Of a DNA stretch of 9,277 nucleotides, positions 1 through 6,372 are shown piece after piece. The notes beneath the pieces were generated by a model. It did no database searches. It was not told where the DNA came from and was given only the letters and a program-made list of their open reading frames with translations. The translations under genes and the position numbers were made by a program. Origin of the DNA: Solirubrobacteraceae bacterium (GTDB lineage Bacteria > Actinomycetota > Thermoleophilia > Solirubrobacterales > Solirubrobacteraceae); NCBI GenBank assembly GCA_025928415.1, contig JAICJK010000061.1, positions 1-9,277 of the forward strand, written 5' to 3'. Each line of letters starts with the position of its first letter. Positions within the stretch are counted from its first letter, which is position 1.

Positions 1-861
1 ACGGTCCTGCAGGCCGCCGCGAAGCTCAAGGCCACGGTCACGCCGGTCCTGCAGACCGACGTGACGCTCGGCGCCGCCGGCCGCCCGTTCCGCCTGCGCG
101 CGGCGACCGCGAAGATCGTCCTCAACGCGACGAAGACCGCGCAGGCCGCGCTGGCCGTGCCCGCCCCGGCGCCCGGCGCCGGCGCGAGCGTCCCGATCGT
201 GGTCCAGCACTCCCGCTCGGCGGTGAAGGCGTTCGCCGAGCGCGTCGCGCGCGCGGTCGCGCGCCGGCCGCGCAACGCCACCGGCCACATCGGCCTGCGC
301 CGGATCACGATCCGCCGCGCCCGGGTCGGGCACCGCCTCGACGTCGCGGCCACCCGCAAGCTCGTCGACGCCGCCCTCGACGACCCCGCCGCCCCGAAGG
401 TCCTGCACCAGCGGCTGTCGCGCTGGAGCCCCGCCGTCAACGCGAACGACCTGCGCCGTCGCTGGAGCACGGTCATCACCGTGGACAAGTCGGCGTTCAA
501 GCTGCGGCTGTTCAAGGACCTGAAGGTCGTCAGGAGCTACCCGGTCGCCGTCGGCCAGCCCGCCTACCCGACCCCGAGCGGCCTGTTCGCGATCACCAGC
601 AAGCAGGTCAACCCGACCTGGTCGGTGCCCAACAGCCCGTGGGCCGGCGAGCTGCAGGGCACGACGGTCGAGGGCGGCAGCGCGGCCAACCCGCTCAAGG
701 CCCGCTGGATGGGCATCGCGAACGGCGTCGGCATCCACGGCACGGGCGAGGACTACTCGATCGGGTCCGCGGCGTCGCACGGCTGCATCCGCATGCACGT
801 GGCCGACGTGGTCGCCCTGTTCAAGCGCGTGCCGGTCGGCACGCCGGTGCTGCTGCAGTAG
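1..861 (+). CDS. L,D-transpeptidase (YkuD domain), 5'-truncated by window edge
   Basis: Exported cell-wall enzyme that would form 3-3 cross-links in peptidoglycan or attach partners to it through an active-site cysteine. The frame is open from base 1, so the gene begins outside the window; the GTG at 61 is only an internal candidate. The visible 286 residues hold a region resembling the putative peptidoglycan-binding-4 domain (roughly fragment residues 65-145), then the YkuD catalytic domain (about 155-286). The signature is clear: HGTG with its His at codon 736-738, then SHGCIRM with the catalytic Cys at codon 784-786, followed by the usual Arg two residues later. The protein ends right after the catalytic domain, as is common for the family. 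It converges with the next gene, with only 18 bases between the stops. The family call is firm. The native cross-linking substrate, signal peptide and full length cannot be read here. Confidence 0.93.
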   Translation, partial: TVLQAAAKLKATVTPVLQTDVTLGAAGRPFRLRAATAKIVLNATKTAQAALAVPAPAPGAGASVPIVVQHSRSAVKAFAERVARAVARRPRNATGHIGLRRITIRRARVGHRLDVAATRKLVDAALDDPAAPKVLHQRLSRWSPAVNANDLRRRWSTVITVDKSAFKLRLFKDLKVVRSYPVAVGQPAYPTPSGLFAITSKQVNPTWSVPNSPWAGELQGTTVEGGSAANPLKARWMGIANGVGIHGTGEDYSIGSAASHGCIRMHVADVVALFKRVPVGTPVLLQ

Positions 862-862
862 G

Positions 863-874
863 CGCCGGCCGGCG
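863..874. other. 12-base perfect palindrome between convergent stops
   Basis: CGCCGGCCGGCG is its own reverse complement and fills most of the 18-base gap between the convergent L,D-transpeptidase and flippase-like genes. As RNA it could only form a short GC stem with a tiny loop, and no T-run follows on either strand. It may contribute to bidirectional termination, but in sequence this GC-rich such a palindrome can arise by chance. Confidence 0.25.
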
Positions 875-879
875 GCCGC

Positions 880-1872
880 TCAGGTCGGCACCCGGTCGCG
901 CCCCAGGGCGGCGCGCGCCCGCGCGGCGGCCGCTCGCGGGTCCAGCGTCCCGAACTCGCGCAGCAGGATGATCGCGCTGACGATGAGCCCCGCCACGAGC
1001 AGCACCGCCCCGACGCCGAAGGTGAAGGCGGTGATCGCGGCGAAGTCGACCGGCCGGTCGGTGATCTCGACGAAGCCGTAGGACAGCATCGCCAGCCGCA
1101 GCCCGGCGCTCGCCGGGGCGATCGGGATGATGCGCCCGCCGCCCTGCGCGGCCATGACCAGGACGGTGGTCGAGAGCGTGACCGGCAGCGCGAAGGCGCC
1201 CATGAACGCCGCGAGCGAGGCGAGCCGCACCACGCGCCCGAGCGCCTGCCAGGTCGCGACCCCCAGGACGAACCGGCGCGGCGAGCCGAAGATCACCAGG
1301 CCCTGGCGGAAGCGCTCCACGAACCCGCGCGCGCGGCGGCGCAGGGCGCGGATGAGCGCCAGCAGCGCCACGGTCAGGCCGCCCACGACCGCGGCGGAGA
1401 TCACGGGATGGGACAGGATCAGCGAGACGTCGACCGCCGGCAGCTCGCCGGTCTGGGTCGGCACCGGCAGGAACCCGCGGGCGAGCGCCCAGGCGACGAG
1501 CAGGATCCCGAACGTCGTCTCCGGGACGGTCTCGGGCAGGAAGGTCGCGGCGAGCGTGGAGTAGCTCGAGCCCTCGACGCGGCGGTGGACGAGCGCGAGC
1601 TTGACGATGTCCCCGCCGCGGGCCGGGATGACGCCGTTCAGCCCGGCCCCCGCCAGGTAGGCCTGGCAGGTGTCCCGGGCGCGCAGCTCCGTGGCGTCCG
1701 GGTAGGTCGCGCGCAGGATCGTGTGCCAGCCCCGGGTCCTGACGGCCTGGGCGGTCAGGTAGAGCACGGTGCCCAGCGCGACCAGCCAGGGGTTCACCGC
1801 GGCGGTCTGGTCCAGGATCAGGCCGAGCGCGTGGCGGGCGACCTGCAGGATCTGGCCGAGCTTGTCGAGCAC
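880..1872 (-). CDS. Flippase-like integral membrane protein (UPF0104 / LPG-synthase TM family)
   Basis: A 330-residue polytopic membrane protein of the family that includes the membrane part of lysylphosphatidylglycerol synthase and the YbhN/AglD-type proteins, often annotated as 'flippase-like domain'. Hydrophobic segments lie near residues 27-45, 118-137, 155-177, 200-230, 233-255 and 278-304. The family's conserved loop is seen as GLNGVIPARGGDIVKLALVHR-like sequence at about 77-97. The second conserved loop, usually P-G-G-x-G, is here PASAG near 253-257, a deviation. No soluble aminoacyl-transfer domain follows, so this is not a full MprF. The GTG at 1872 is the first in-frame start after an upstream in-frame stop; a G-rich stretch precedes it but no strong ribosome site. 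It is divergent from the protease gene and convergent with the transpeptidase. A role in moving or modifying a lipid-linked envelope component is a family-level inference only. Confidence 0.85.
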   Translation of the reverse strand: MLDKLGQILQVARHALGLILDQTAAVNPWLVALGTVLYLTAQAVRTRGWHTILRATYPDATELRARDTCQAYLAGAGLNGVIPARGGDIVKLALVHRRVEGSSYSTLAATFLPETVPETTFGILLVAWALARGFLPVPTQTGELPAVDVSLILSHPVISAAVVGGLTVALLALIRALRRRARGFVERFRQGLVIFGSPRRFVLGVATWQALGRVVRLASLAAFMGAFALPVTLSTTVLVMAAQGGGRIIPIAPASAGLRLAMLSYGFVEITDRPVDFAAITAFTFGVGAVLLVAGLIVSAIILLREFGTLDPRAAAARARAALGRDRVPT

Positions 1873-1912
1873 GCGGTCAGCCCCGCGCCCGATCTCCCGT
1901 GTCGCGCACGGC

Positions 1913-1924
1913 GTCCCCGGGGAC
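1913..1924. promoter_or_regulatory. 12-base palindrome in the divergent intergenic region
   Basis: GTCCCCGGGGAC is a perfect palindrome in the roughly 90-base gap between the divergent flippase-like and protease genes, where a shared operator could sit. I find no convincing -35/-10 pair on either strand around it. Its pure GC core makes chance occurrence likely, so this is only a candidate regulator site. Confidence 0.2.
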
Positions 1925-1937
1925 CCCCATGCGGAGC

Positions 1938-1963
1938 GGGAGGTTCAGCGTAAGCACGCTCCC
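1938..1963 (+). promoter_or_regulatory. Shine-Dalgarno plus start-proximal hairpin of the protease gene
   Basis: A strong Shine-Dalgarno GGGAGG (1938-1943) lies 20 bases before the ATG at 1964, too far for normal use. Between them is a perfect 5-base inverted repeat, AGCGT (1947-1951) and ACGCT (1956-1960), with a 4-base AAGC loop. If the 14-base hairpin folds, the effective spacing falls to 6 bases, which is close to optimal. No start codon lies at a normal distance after the Shine-Dalgarno. The sequence elements are directly visible; the folding role is inference. Confidence 0.4.
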
Positions 1964-2896
1964 ATGATGCCCGGTACGTTGGAGTCCCATGGCCACCAGC
2001 CCGCAGCCGGGCCCCGATCTCGCATCCGGCGCGTCGGAGCGACGCTGATCGCGCGGCGCCGCTGGTTCGTCGCCGCGGGCGCCGTCGCGGGATGCCTGCT
2101 GGCGGCGGGCGGCGCCGGCGCGCCCAGCGCGCGGGCGGTGGTGCACGGCTCCGTGGCCGACGTGAACGCCGGGCCGTGGGCCGGCCAGCTCCTGCTGGAC
2201 GACGCCTACGTCTGCGCCGCGGCCCTCGTCGCCCCGCGCATCGTCCTGACCGCCGCCCACTGCACCCAGGACCCGGCGCAGGCGAGCACGGGCGAGCCGC
2301 CGCGCCTCGAGGTCGCCTTCGGCCGCGAGCGCTCCGACGGGCACGACGGGCAGGAGATCGACGTCGTCGACATCGTCGTGCAGCCGGGCTTCCGGGCCAC
2401 CGCGCGCTCGGCCCGCGACGACGTCGCCCTGCTCGAGCTCGCGCAGGCCCCGCTGGGGGTGACCCCCGTCCGCCTCGCCCAGCCCGGCGACGCGACCTAC
2501 ATCCGCCCCGGGACGCGGCTGACGGTCCTGGGGTGGGGGCAGACGGACCCCCGCGCGTCGTTCGAGGACCTCACGCCGCCGGCGAGCCTGCACGCCGCGC
2601 ACGTCCCGCTGCGCTCGATCCGGTCCTGCCGGCGCTTCTGGGGGCGCTCCTACGACGCTCGCTCGACGCTGTGCGCGGGCGCCGTGGTCCGCCCGCACCC
2701 CGATGCGTGCACGGGGGACAGCGGCGGGCCGCTGGTGGCCTTCCTGCCCTACAGCCCGCCGTCGCTCGTCGGCGTCGTCTCCTACGGGACGCGGAGCTGC
2801 GGGGCGGGGCCGACCGCCTACGCGCGGACGTGGTTCGGCCCGCTGCAGCACTGGCTGCGGGCCCAGATGTCGGCCAGGACGCTGGCCGGGGGCTGA
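1964..2896 (+). CDS. Exported trypsin-like serine protease (S1 family)
   Basis: Predicted secreted endopeptidase of 310 residues. From the ATG at 1964, an n-region rich in Arg leads to RRRWFV (31-36), matching the twin-arginine core R-R-x-F-hydrophobic, then a hydrophobic stretch (about 36-52) and an Ala-x-Ala type cleavage site at SARA (55-58). The mature part starts VVHG, in the position of the trypsin IVGG N-terminus. The triad is complete: His99 in TAAHC, Asp153 in DDVALLEL and Ser253 in GDSGGP. Asp247, six residues before the Ser, corresponds to the trypsin S1-pocket Asp189, predicting cleavage after Arg/Lys. Six cysteines (84, 100, 222, 237, 249, 279) can pair as the three conserved trypsin disulfides (84-100, 222-237, 249-279). 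The frame is open further upstream but that part is antisense to the neighbouring gene. ATG 1967 or TTG 1979 are alternative starts. Physiological substrate unknown. Confidence 0.92.
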   Translation: MMPGTLESHGHQPAAGPRSRIRRVGATLIARRRWFVAAGAVAGCLLAAGGAGAPSARAVVHGSVADVNAGPWAGQLLLDDAYVCAAALVAPRIVLTAAHCTQDPAQASTGEPPRLEVAFGRERSDGHDGQEIDVVDIVVQPGFRATARSARDDVALLELAQAPLGVTPVRLAQPGDATYIRPGTRLTVLGWGQTDPRASFEDLTPPASLHAAHVPLRSIRSCRRFWGRSYDARSTLCAGAVVRPHPDACTGDSGGPLVAFLPYSPPSLVGVVSYGTRSCGAGPTAYARTWFGPLQHWLRAQMSARTLAGG

Positions 2897-2918
2897 GGCG
2901 GGCGGGCGCAGTGCCGCG

Positions 2919-3314
2919 TCACGACCCGGCGATGGCCAGCGCCTCGGCCGCCGTGGCGACGACCCGGGCGTAGGCGACGCGGTCGTCGCGCAGCTTGAAC
3001 ACCCAGATGACCGGCAGCCGCATCTCCTTCGCGCCCGCGCGGCCGTGCGCGACCCCGAAGGCGACGACGCCCGCCCCGGCGGCGCGCAGGTCGCGCGGCT
3101 CGACCCGCAGCTCGTCCCACAGCTCCTCGACGTCGGCGAAGTAGCGGCGCAGGCCGTCGGCGCCCTGGTAGGGCTCGGTGCGGCCCGCGCGCTCCGCGGT
3201 GCCCTGCGGCCAGAACTCGAAGTCGGGGTCCACGAGCGCCAGCGCCAGCTCGACGTCGCGGCGCGCGAAGGCGTCGAACAGCGCGCGGACCGTGGTCTCG
3301 GCGTGCCCCGGCAC
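2919..3314 (-). CDS. SnoaL-like / NTF2-like small protein
   Basis: A 131-residue single-domain protein of the SnoaL-like NTF2 superfamily, a cone-shaped alpha+beta fold used as small enzymes (isomerases, cyclases, dehydratases) or ligand-binding proteins. The typical opening helix pattern is present: TTVRALFDAFARRDVE at 7-22, then LVDPDFEFWP near 27-36, GADGLRRYFADV at 51-62 and a C-terminal beta section with VIWVFKLRDDRV around 102-113. The frame extends upstream into the dehydrogenase gene, but homologous-looking sequence begins at the GTG at 3314, which sits 4 bases after that gene's TGA. There is no good Shine-Dalgarno, so translation is probably coupled to the upstream gene. The length fits the family. 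It converges on the protease gene with a 22-base gap. The ligand or reaction cannot be assigned; co-expression with the dehydrogenase does not by itself imply a glycerol-related role. Confidence 0.85.
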   Translation of the reverse strand: MPGHAETTVRALFDAFARRDVELALALVDPDFEFWPQGTAERAGRTEPYQGADGLRRYFADVEELWDELRVEPRDLRAAGAGVVAFGVAHGRAGAKEMRLPVIWVFKLRDDRVAYARVVATAAEALAIAGS

Positions 3315-3318
3315 CAGG

Positions 3319-5016
3319 TCAAGATACGCCGCGGACCGAGGGCCGCGGCAGCAGGCCGCGCCGTCGCGGGCGCCGGGGCGGCGCGGCGCGGAGGTCGCGG
3401 GGGCGGTAGCGGGCGATCGCGCGCCGGTAGCGCTCGACCTCCTCGCGCGCGCGGTCCTCGTCCCAGGCCAGATGGCGGCGGGCCACCTCCGCGGCGGCCT
3501 CGTCGGCGCCGATGGCCACGTGCGAGTTGTAGCCCACCATCGTGCGGCGCAGCAGCAGGTCATCCAGGCCCTGGGCCAGCTCGGCCCGGAACGCGAACAG
3601 CACCTCGGCGCGGATCGCCCCGGTCTCGGGGTCCAGCGGCTGCAGGAGGTCCGGGTCGTCGGCGACCACGTCGAGCACCTCGACGGCGCGCGAGCCGTAG
3701 ATGCGCAGCAGGCGCTCGGCCGCGGGCCGCGGGACGCCGCTGGTGGCGATGAACTGCGCGCGGAACGCGTCGAAGTCCTGCACGGCGCCGCCGGGCAGCG
3801 GCAGCTCGCCGGTCCGGCACTTCGGGCTCCGGCGGCCGAGCTTGGCGAAGACGCGGTCGACGGTCTGCTCGGCCAGGCTGCGGTAGGTGGTGATCTTCCC
3901 GCCGATGATCGTGACCAGGCCGGCGACGCGCGGGTCGTTCTCGGCGTGGTCCTCGATGATGTGGCGGCGGGTGATGCCGCCCTCGCGCACGTCGGTCACG
4001 TGCGGGAGCGGGCGCACGCCCGAGTAGGTGTAGAGGACCGAGTCGCGCGACAGGCCGGCGCCCGGGATCTTCGCGTTGGTCTCCGAGATCAGGTACTCGA
4101 TCTCCTCGTCGTCGGCGACGACCCGGTCGAGGTCCCCGGTGTAGCGGCGGTCGGTGGTCCCGATCAGGAACAGGCCGTTCCACGGCACCACGAAGTAGGG
4201 GCGGCCGTCCTCGGCCTCGATGTACAGCGCCTCCTTCGGCGCGCCCGGGAACGGCCCGACGACCAGGTGCGAGCCCTTCGTGCCGCCGATCCGCGGGGGC
4301 CCGGCGCCGTCGACGTCGCGGAGCAGGTGGTCGACCCACGGGCCCGACGCGTTGACCACGAGCGCCCCCCTGGCCTGGTGCACGGCGCCGTCGAAGACGT
4401 CGCGGAAGCGGACGCCGCACACGCGGTTGCCGGTGAGCATGAGGCTCTCGACCTCGGCGTAGGGGACGACGACCGCGCCCTGGCGCCGCGCGTCGAGCGC
4501 GTTCTCCACGGCCAGGCGCTCGGGGTACTCGGCCTGCGCGTCGAAGTAGAAGGCGCCGCCGCGCAGCCCGCGCGGGTTGAGGCCCGGCTCGCGCTCGAGC
4601 GCCTCGGCGGCGGTGAGCATCCGGTGGCGCTCCAGCGACTTGTCCATCGACAGCGCGTCGTAGGCCACCATGCCCAGCCGGATGAGCCGCGGGCCGCGCT
4701 CGTCGCCCCGGTAGATCGGGATCATGAACTCCAGCGGGCGCACCAGGTGCGGCGCGATGCGCATCAGCACCTCGCGCTCGCGCAGCGACTCCCGCACGAG
4801 GCCGACCTCGCGATGCTCGAGGTAGCGCAGGCCGCCGTGGATCAGGCGCGTCGACCAGCTCGTCGTGCCCGAGGCGATGTCGCCCTTGTCGAGCAGCAGG
4901 ACGCGCAACCCGCGGATGACGGCGTCCCGCGCGATGCCCGCGCCGTTGATGCCCGCGCCGACCACGATCAGGTCGAAGGACGTCGCGTCCAGGTTGGTGG
5001 GGACCCGCCGTGGCAT
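3319..5016 (-). CDS. glpD: Aerobic glycerol-3-phosphate dehydrogenase (FAD-dependent)
   Basis: Oxidises sn-glycerol 3-phosphate to dihydroxyacetone phosphate and passes electrons through FAD to the quinone pool as a peripheral membrane enzyme. The 565-residue product has the N-terminal FAD-binding motif VGAGINGAGIARD (19-31), the SWSTRLIHGGLRYLEH stretch (53-68) typical of GlpD, GTKGSH at 245-250, and the second family signature GGKITTYRSLA at 372-382. A GlpD C-terminal helical domain follows (about 400-525). Length fits the family, though the last 35 residues or so are Arg/Pro-rich and look non-conserved. The ATG at 5016 was chosen because upstream in-frame codons lie in the tetR region and the FAD motif begins at the expected distance; its ribosome site is weak. 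No glpK or glpF lies nearby. It is 49 bases downstream of tetR and 4 bases upstream of the SnoaL-like gene. Paralogues with other alpha-hydroxy substrates are the main alternative. Confidence 0.93.
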   Translation of the reverse strand: MPRRVPTNLDATSFDLIVVGAGINGAGIARDAVIRGLRVLLLDKGDIASGTTSWSTRLIHGGLRYLEHREVGLVRESLREREVLMRIAPHLVRPLEFMIPIYRGDERGPRLIRLGMVAYDALSMDKSLERHRMLTAAEALEREPGLNPRGLRGGAFYFDAQAEYPERLAVENALDARRQGAVVVPYAEVESLMLTGNRVCGVRFRDVFDGAVHQARGALVVNASGPWVDHLLRDVDGAGPPRIGGTKGSHLVVGPFPGAPKEALYIEAEDGRPYFVVPWNGLFLIGTTDRRYTGDLDRVVADDEEIEYLISETNAKIPGAGLSRDSVLYTYSGVRPLPHVTDVREGGITRRHIIEDHAENDPRVAGLVTIIGGKITTYRSLAEQTVDRVFAKLGRRSPKCRTGELPLPGGAVQDFDAFRAQFIATSGVPRPAAERLLRIYGSRAVEVLDVVADDPDLLQPLDPETGAIRAEVLFAFRAELAQGLDDLLLRRTMVGYNSHVAIGADEAAAEVARRHLAWDEDRAREEVERYRRAIARYRPRDLRAAPPRRPRRRGLLPRPSVRGVS

Positions 5017-5065
5017 GCCTGCTTGAGCGTAGTCGGCCCGGGGACGGCAGCCGGATGCCCCGCGT

Positions 5066-5644
5066 TCAGCCGGCGCGCGGCCGCCGGCGCGCCGGCAGCC
5101 CGGCGGTGAGGGTCGCGACGAGCCGGTCGAAGGAGGCGTCGCGATCGAGCGGCAGGCCGAAGCCGCCGGCCGCCTCGAGCGCGACGAAGCCGTGCACGGC
5201 GCTGCGGATGACGCGCACGGCGTGCACGGCCTCGTCGCCCTCGAGCGCCCAGTGGCGCAGCACGGCCAGCAGGACGTCGACGACCTCACCGGCCGCGGCG
5301 CGCAGCGCGGGATCGCCGTCCGCGGGCACCGCGACCGTGGTCGCGTAGCGCCCGGGGTGGCGGCGGGCGTAGTCGCGGTGGGCGTGGGCGACGGCCGCCA
5401 GCGCCTCGGGCCCCGCGCGGCCCATGGCGGCGGTGCGCAGCGCGGCGTCGAGCCCGCCCACCCCCCCCACCGCGATCCGCGCCACGAGGTCGTCGCGGCC
5501 GGCGACGTGGTGGTAGAGCGACGGCGCGCGGACCCCCAGGCCGGCCGCCACCCGCGCCAGGGTGACCGCGCCGAGCCCTTCGGCGTCGGCGAGGGCGGCC
5601 GCGGCGTCGACGACGCGCTCGCGGTCGAGCCCGGGCCGCGGCAC
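5066..5644 (-). CDS. TetR/AcrR-family transcriptional regulator (WHG-type C-terminal domain)
   Basis: A 192-residue one-component repressor. The N-terminal TetR DNA-binding domain covers about 7-55, with the helix-turn-helix in VTLARVAAGLGVRAPSLYHH (27-46) and the familiar GRDDLV at 49-54. The C-terminal half includes AVHGFVALEAAGGF (about 149-162), characteristic of the WHG-type ligand-binding domain of TetR proteins. The GTG at 5644 lies 5 bases after the stop of the MBL hydrolase gene, so the two are almost certainly co-transcribed and probably translationally coupled; only a weak purine-rich stretch precedes it. Its likely target is the palindrome at 6351-6364 upstream of the MBL gene, which would give autoregulation. 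The ligand is unknown; a substrate or product of the MBL hydrolase is a reasonable guess. An 8-base G run lies in codons 59-62, at the junction of the two domains. Confidence 0.92.
   Translation of the reverse strand: MPRPGLDRERVVDAAAALADAEGLGAVTLARVAAGLGVRAPSLYHHVAGRDDLVARIAVGGVGGLDAALRTAAMGRAGPEALAAVAHAHRDYARRHPGRYATTVAVPADGDPALRAAAGEVVDVLLAVLRHWALEGDEAVHAVRVIRSAVHGFVALEAAGGFGLPLDRDASFDRLVATLTAGLPARRRPRAG
5069..5096 (-). other. GC-rich hairpin at the 3' end of tetR
   Basis: Perfect 10-base inverted repeats, GCCGGCGCGC (5069-5078) and GCGCGCCGGC (5087-5096), flank an 8-base loop and end immediately before the tetR stop codon. On the minus strand this would form a very stable stem inside the last codons. 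No T-run follows, so it is not a classical intrinsic terminator. It could slow or partly terminate transcription between tetR and the dehydrogenase gene, or simply reflect Arg/Ala codons in GC-rich DNA. Confidence 0.35.
5461..5468. repeat. 8-base C/G homopolymer inside tetR
   Basis: Eight consecutive C on the plus strand (G on the coding strand) fall in tetR codons 59-62, between the DNA-binding domain and the ligand-binding domain. The reading frame is intact as given. A one-base slip would destroy the C-terminal domain, so this is either a potential slippage site or a place to check for sequencing error. Confidence 0.8.
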
Positions 5645-5649
5645 GCCCG

Positions 5650-6318
5650 CTAGCTCGCCTTCGCGATCGCCCCGTCCATCGCGGGGCCGGGGTCGGCGAC
5701 CACGCGCCCGTGACCCGGCGCCAGCGCGCGCGGCTCCAGCGCGCGCAGCGCCCGGGCGGTCTGCAGCGCGGTCGGGCGGTGCCAGGTCGCCATCGCCGGC
5801 AGCGGGAAGCGCGGGTTGGCCCGCGCGCTGGTGGCGACGCCGCCGAGCGTCGAGAAGGCGTCGCCGCAGATCAGCGTGCCGTCGCGCGGGTCGAGGAAGG
5901 CGAGGTGCCCGGGCGTGTGCCCGGGCGCGGCGACGACCTCCAGCGACCCCACGCGCTCCCCGGGCGCGATCGTGCGGGTCGGGCGGGTGCGGGCCCCGGG
6001 GTAGCCGCCGCGGATCTTGGCGTCTGACGGCTCGCCGGGCTCGGGCGCCTTGTCCTTGGCCAGCAGGCGCGCGTCGCGGGCCGAGATCAGGACCTCGGCG
6101 TCCGGCAGCGCGCCGGCGAGCGCGTCGAGCGATCCGATGTGGTCGCCGTGGGCGTGGGTGAGCGCGATGCGCACGATCGGCGCGCCGAGGCGCCCGGCCG
6201 CGGCGAGGACGGCGTCCTTGCTGCGCGGCAGCATCGTGTCGACGAGCGTCAGCCCGTCGTCCTCCTCGACGAGGTAGGCGTTGACCAGGCCGAGACGGGT
6301 GATCTGGGTGGTGGGCAT
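5650..6318 (-). CDS. MBL-fold metallo-hydrolase
   Basis: A 222-residue soluble metallo-beta-lactamase-fold enzyme, glyoxalase-II-like in overall motif layout. It has a complete set of metal ligands: HAHGDH (His55, His57, Asp59, His60), His134 in GHTPGH, Asp153 in CGDAF and His203 in PGHG, so a binuclear Zn (or Fe) hydrolase site is expected. The segment TMLPRSKD near 28-35 matches the usual MBL second strand and loop. No signal peptide is seen, so it is probably cytoplasmic. The ATG at 6318 has GGAG six bases upstream; a longer reading from a TTG at 6357 would start inside the operator palindrome and is rejected. It heads a two-gene unit with tetR, 5 bases away. Possible substrates are thioesters, lactones or similar carboxylic esters. 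The sequence does not decide, and the enzyme is not expected to be a true beta-lactamase from motifs alone. Confidence 0.92.
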   Translation of the reverse strand: MPTTQITRLGLVNAYLVEEDDGLTLVDTMLPRSKDAVLAAAGRLGAPIVRIALTHAHGDHIGSLDALAGALPDAEVLISARDARLLAKDKAPEPGEPSDAKIRGGYPGARTRPTRTIAPGERVGSLEVVAAPGHTPGHLAFLDPRDGTLICGDAFSTLGGVATSARANPRFPLPAMATWHRPTALQTARALRALEPRALAPGHGRVVADPGPAMDGAIAKAS

Positions 6319-6350
6319 CCGGGGCTCCGGGACTCGTTGGCGAAGGACAA

Positions 6351-6364
6351 TAGGCAATTGCCTA
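6351..6364. promoter_or_regulatory. Candidate TetR operator (14-base perfect palindrome)
   Basis: TAGGCAATTGCCTA is a perfect palindrome in the only AT-rich patch of the window, 33 bases upstream of the MBL hydrolase ATG. Its size and symmetry suit a TetR-family dimer. A third TAGGC half-site at 6372-6376 lies exactly 21 bases (two helical turns) from the first and overlaps the predicted -10 box. Regulation by the TetR protein encoded at 5066-5644 is inference. Confidence 0.65.
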
Positions 6365-6372
6365 ATATACGT

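Noticed and set aside
61..63. GTG 61 as the start of the L,D-transpeptidase
   Set aside because: The frame is open from base 1 with similar composition, there is no ribosome site before 61, and no signal peptide follows, so the gene starts upstream.
1929..1967. A 12-residue leader ORF (ATG 1929) whose TGA overlaps the protease ATG
   Set aside because: Overlapping stop/start could suggest coupling, but the ORF is tiny, has no strong ribosome site and no distinctive peptide; chance is sufficient.
2897..2918. Terminator between the convergent protease and SnoaL-like genes
   Set aside because: The 22-base gap has no clear inverted repeat or T-run on either strand.
1877..3322. A 481-codon minus-strand frame antisense to the protease gene
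   Set aside because: Low-complexity Arg/Pro/Ala-rich translation without domains; the plus strand has a full trypsin triad and signal peptide.
3178..5109. A 643-codon open frame on the plus strand antisense to glpD
   Set aside because: It has no recognisable domain and a skewed Arg/Ala/Val/Asp composition, as expected from reading a GC-rich gene backwards; the minus-strand frame carries clear GlpD signatures.
6319..6357. N-terminal extension of the MBL hydrolase from TTG 6357
   Set aside because: It would start inside the operator palindrome, has no ribosome site, and the added residues look non-conserved; ATG 6318 has GGAG at 6 bases.
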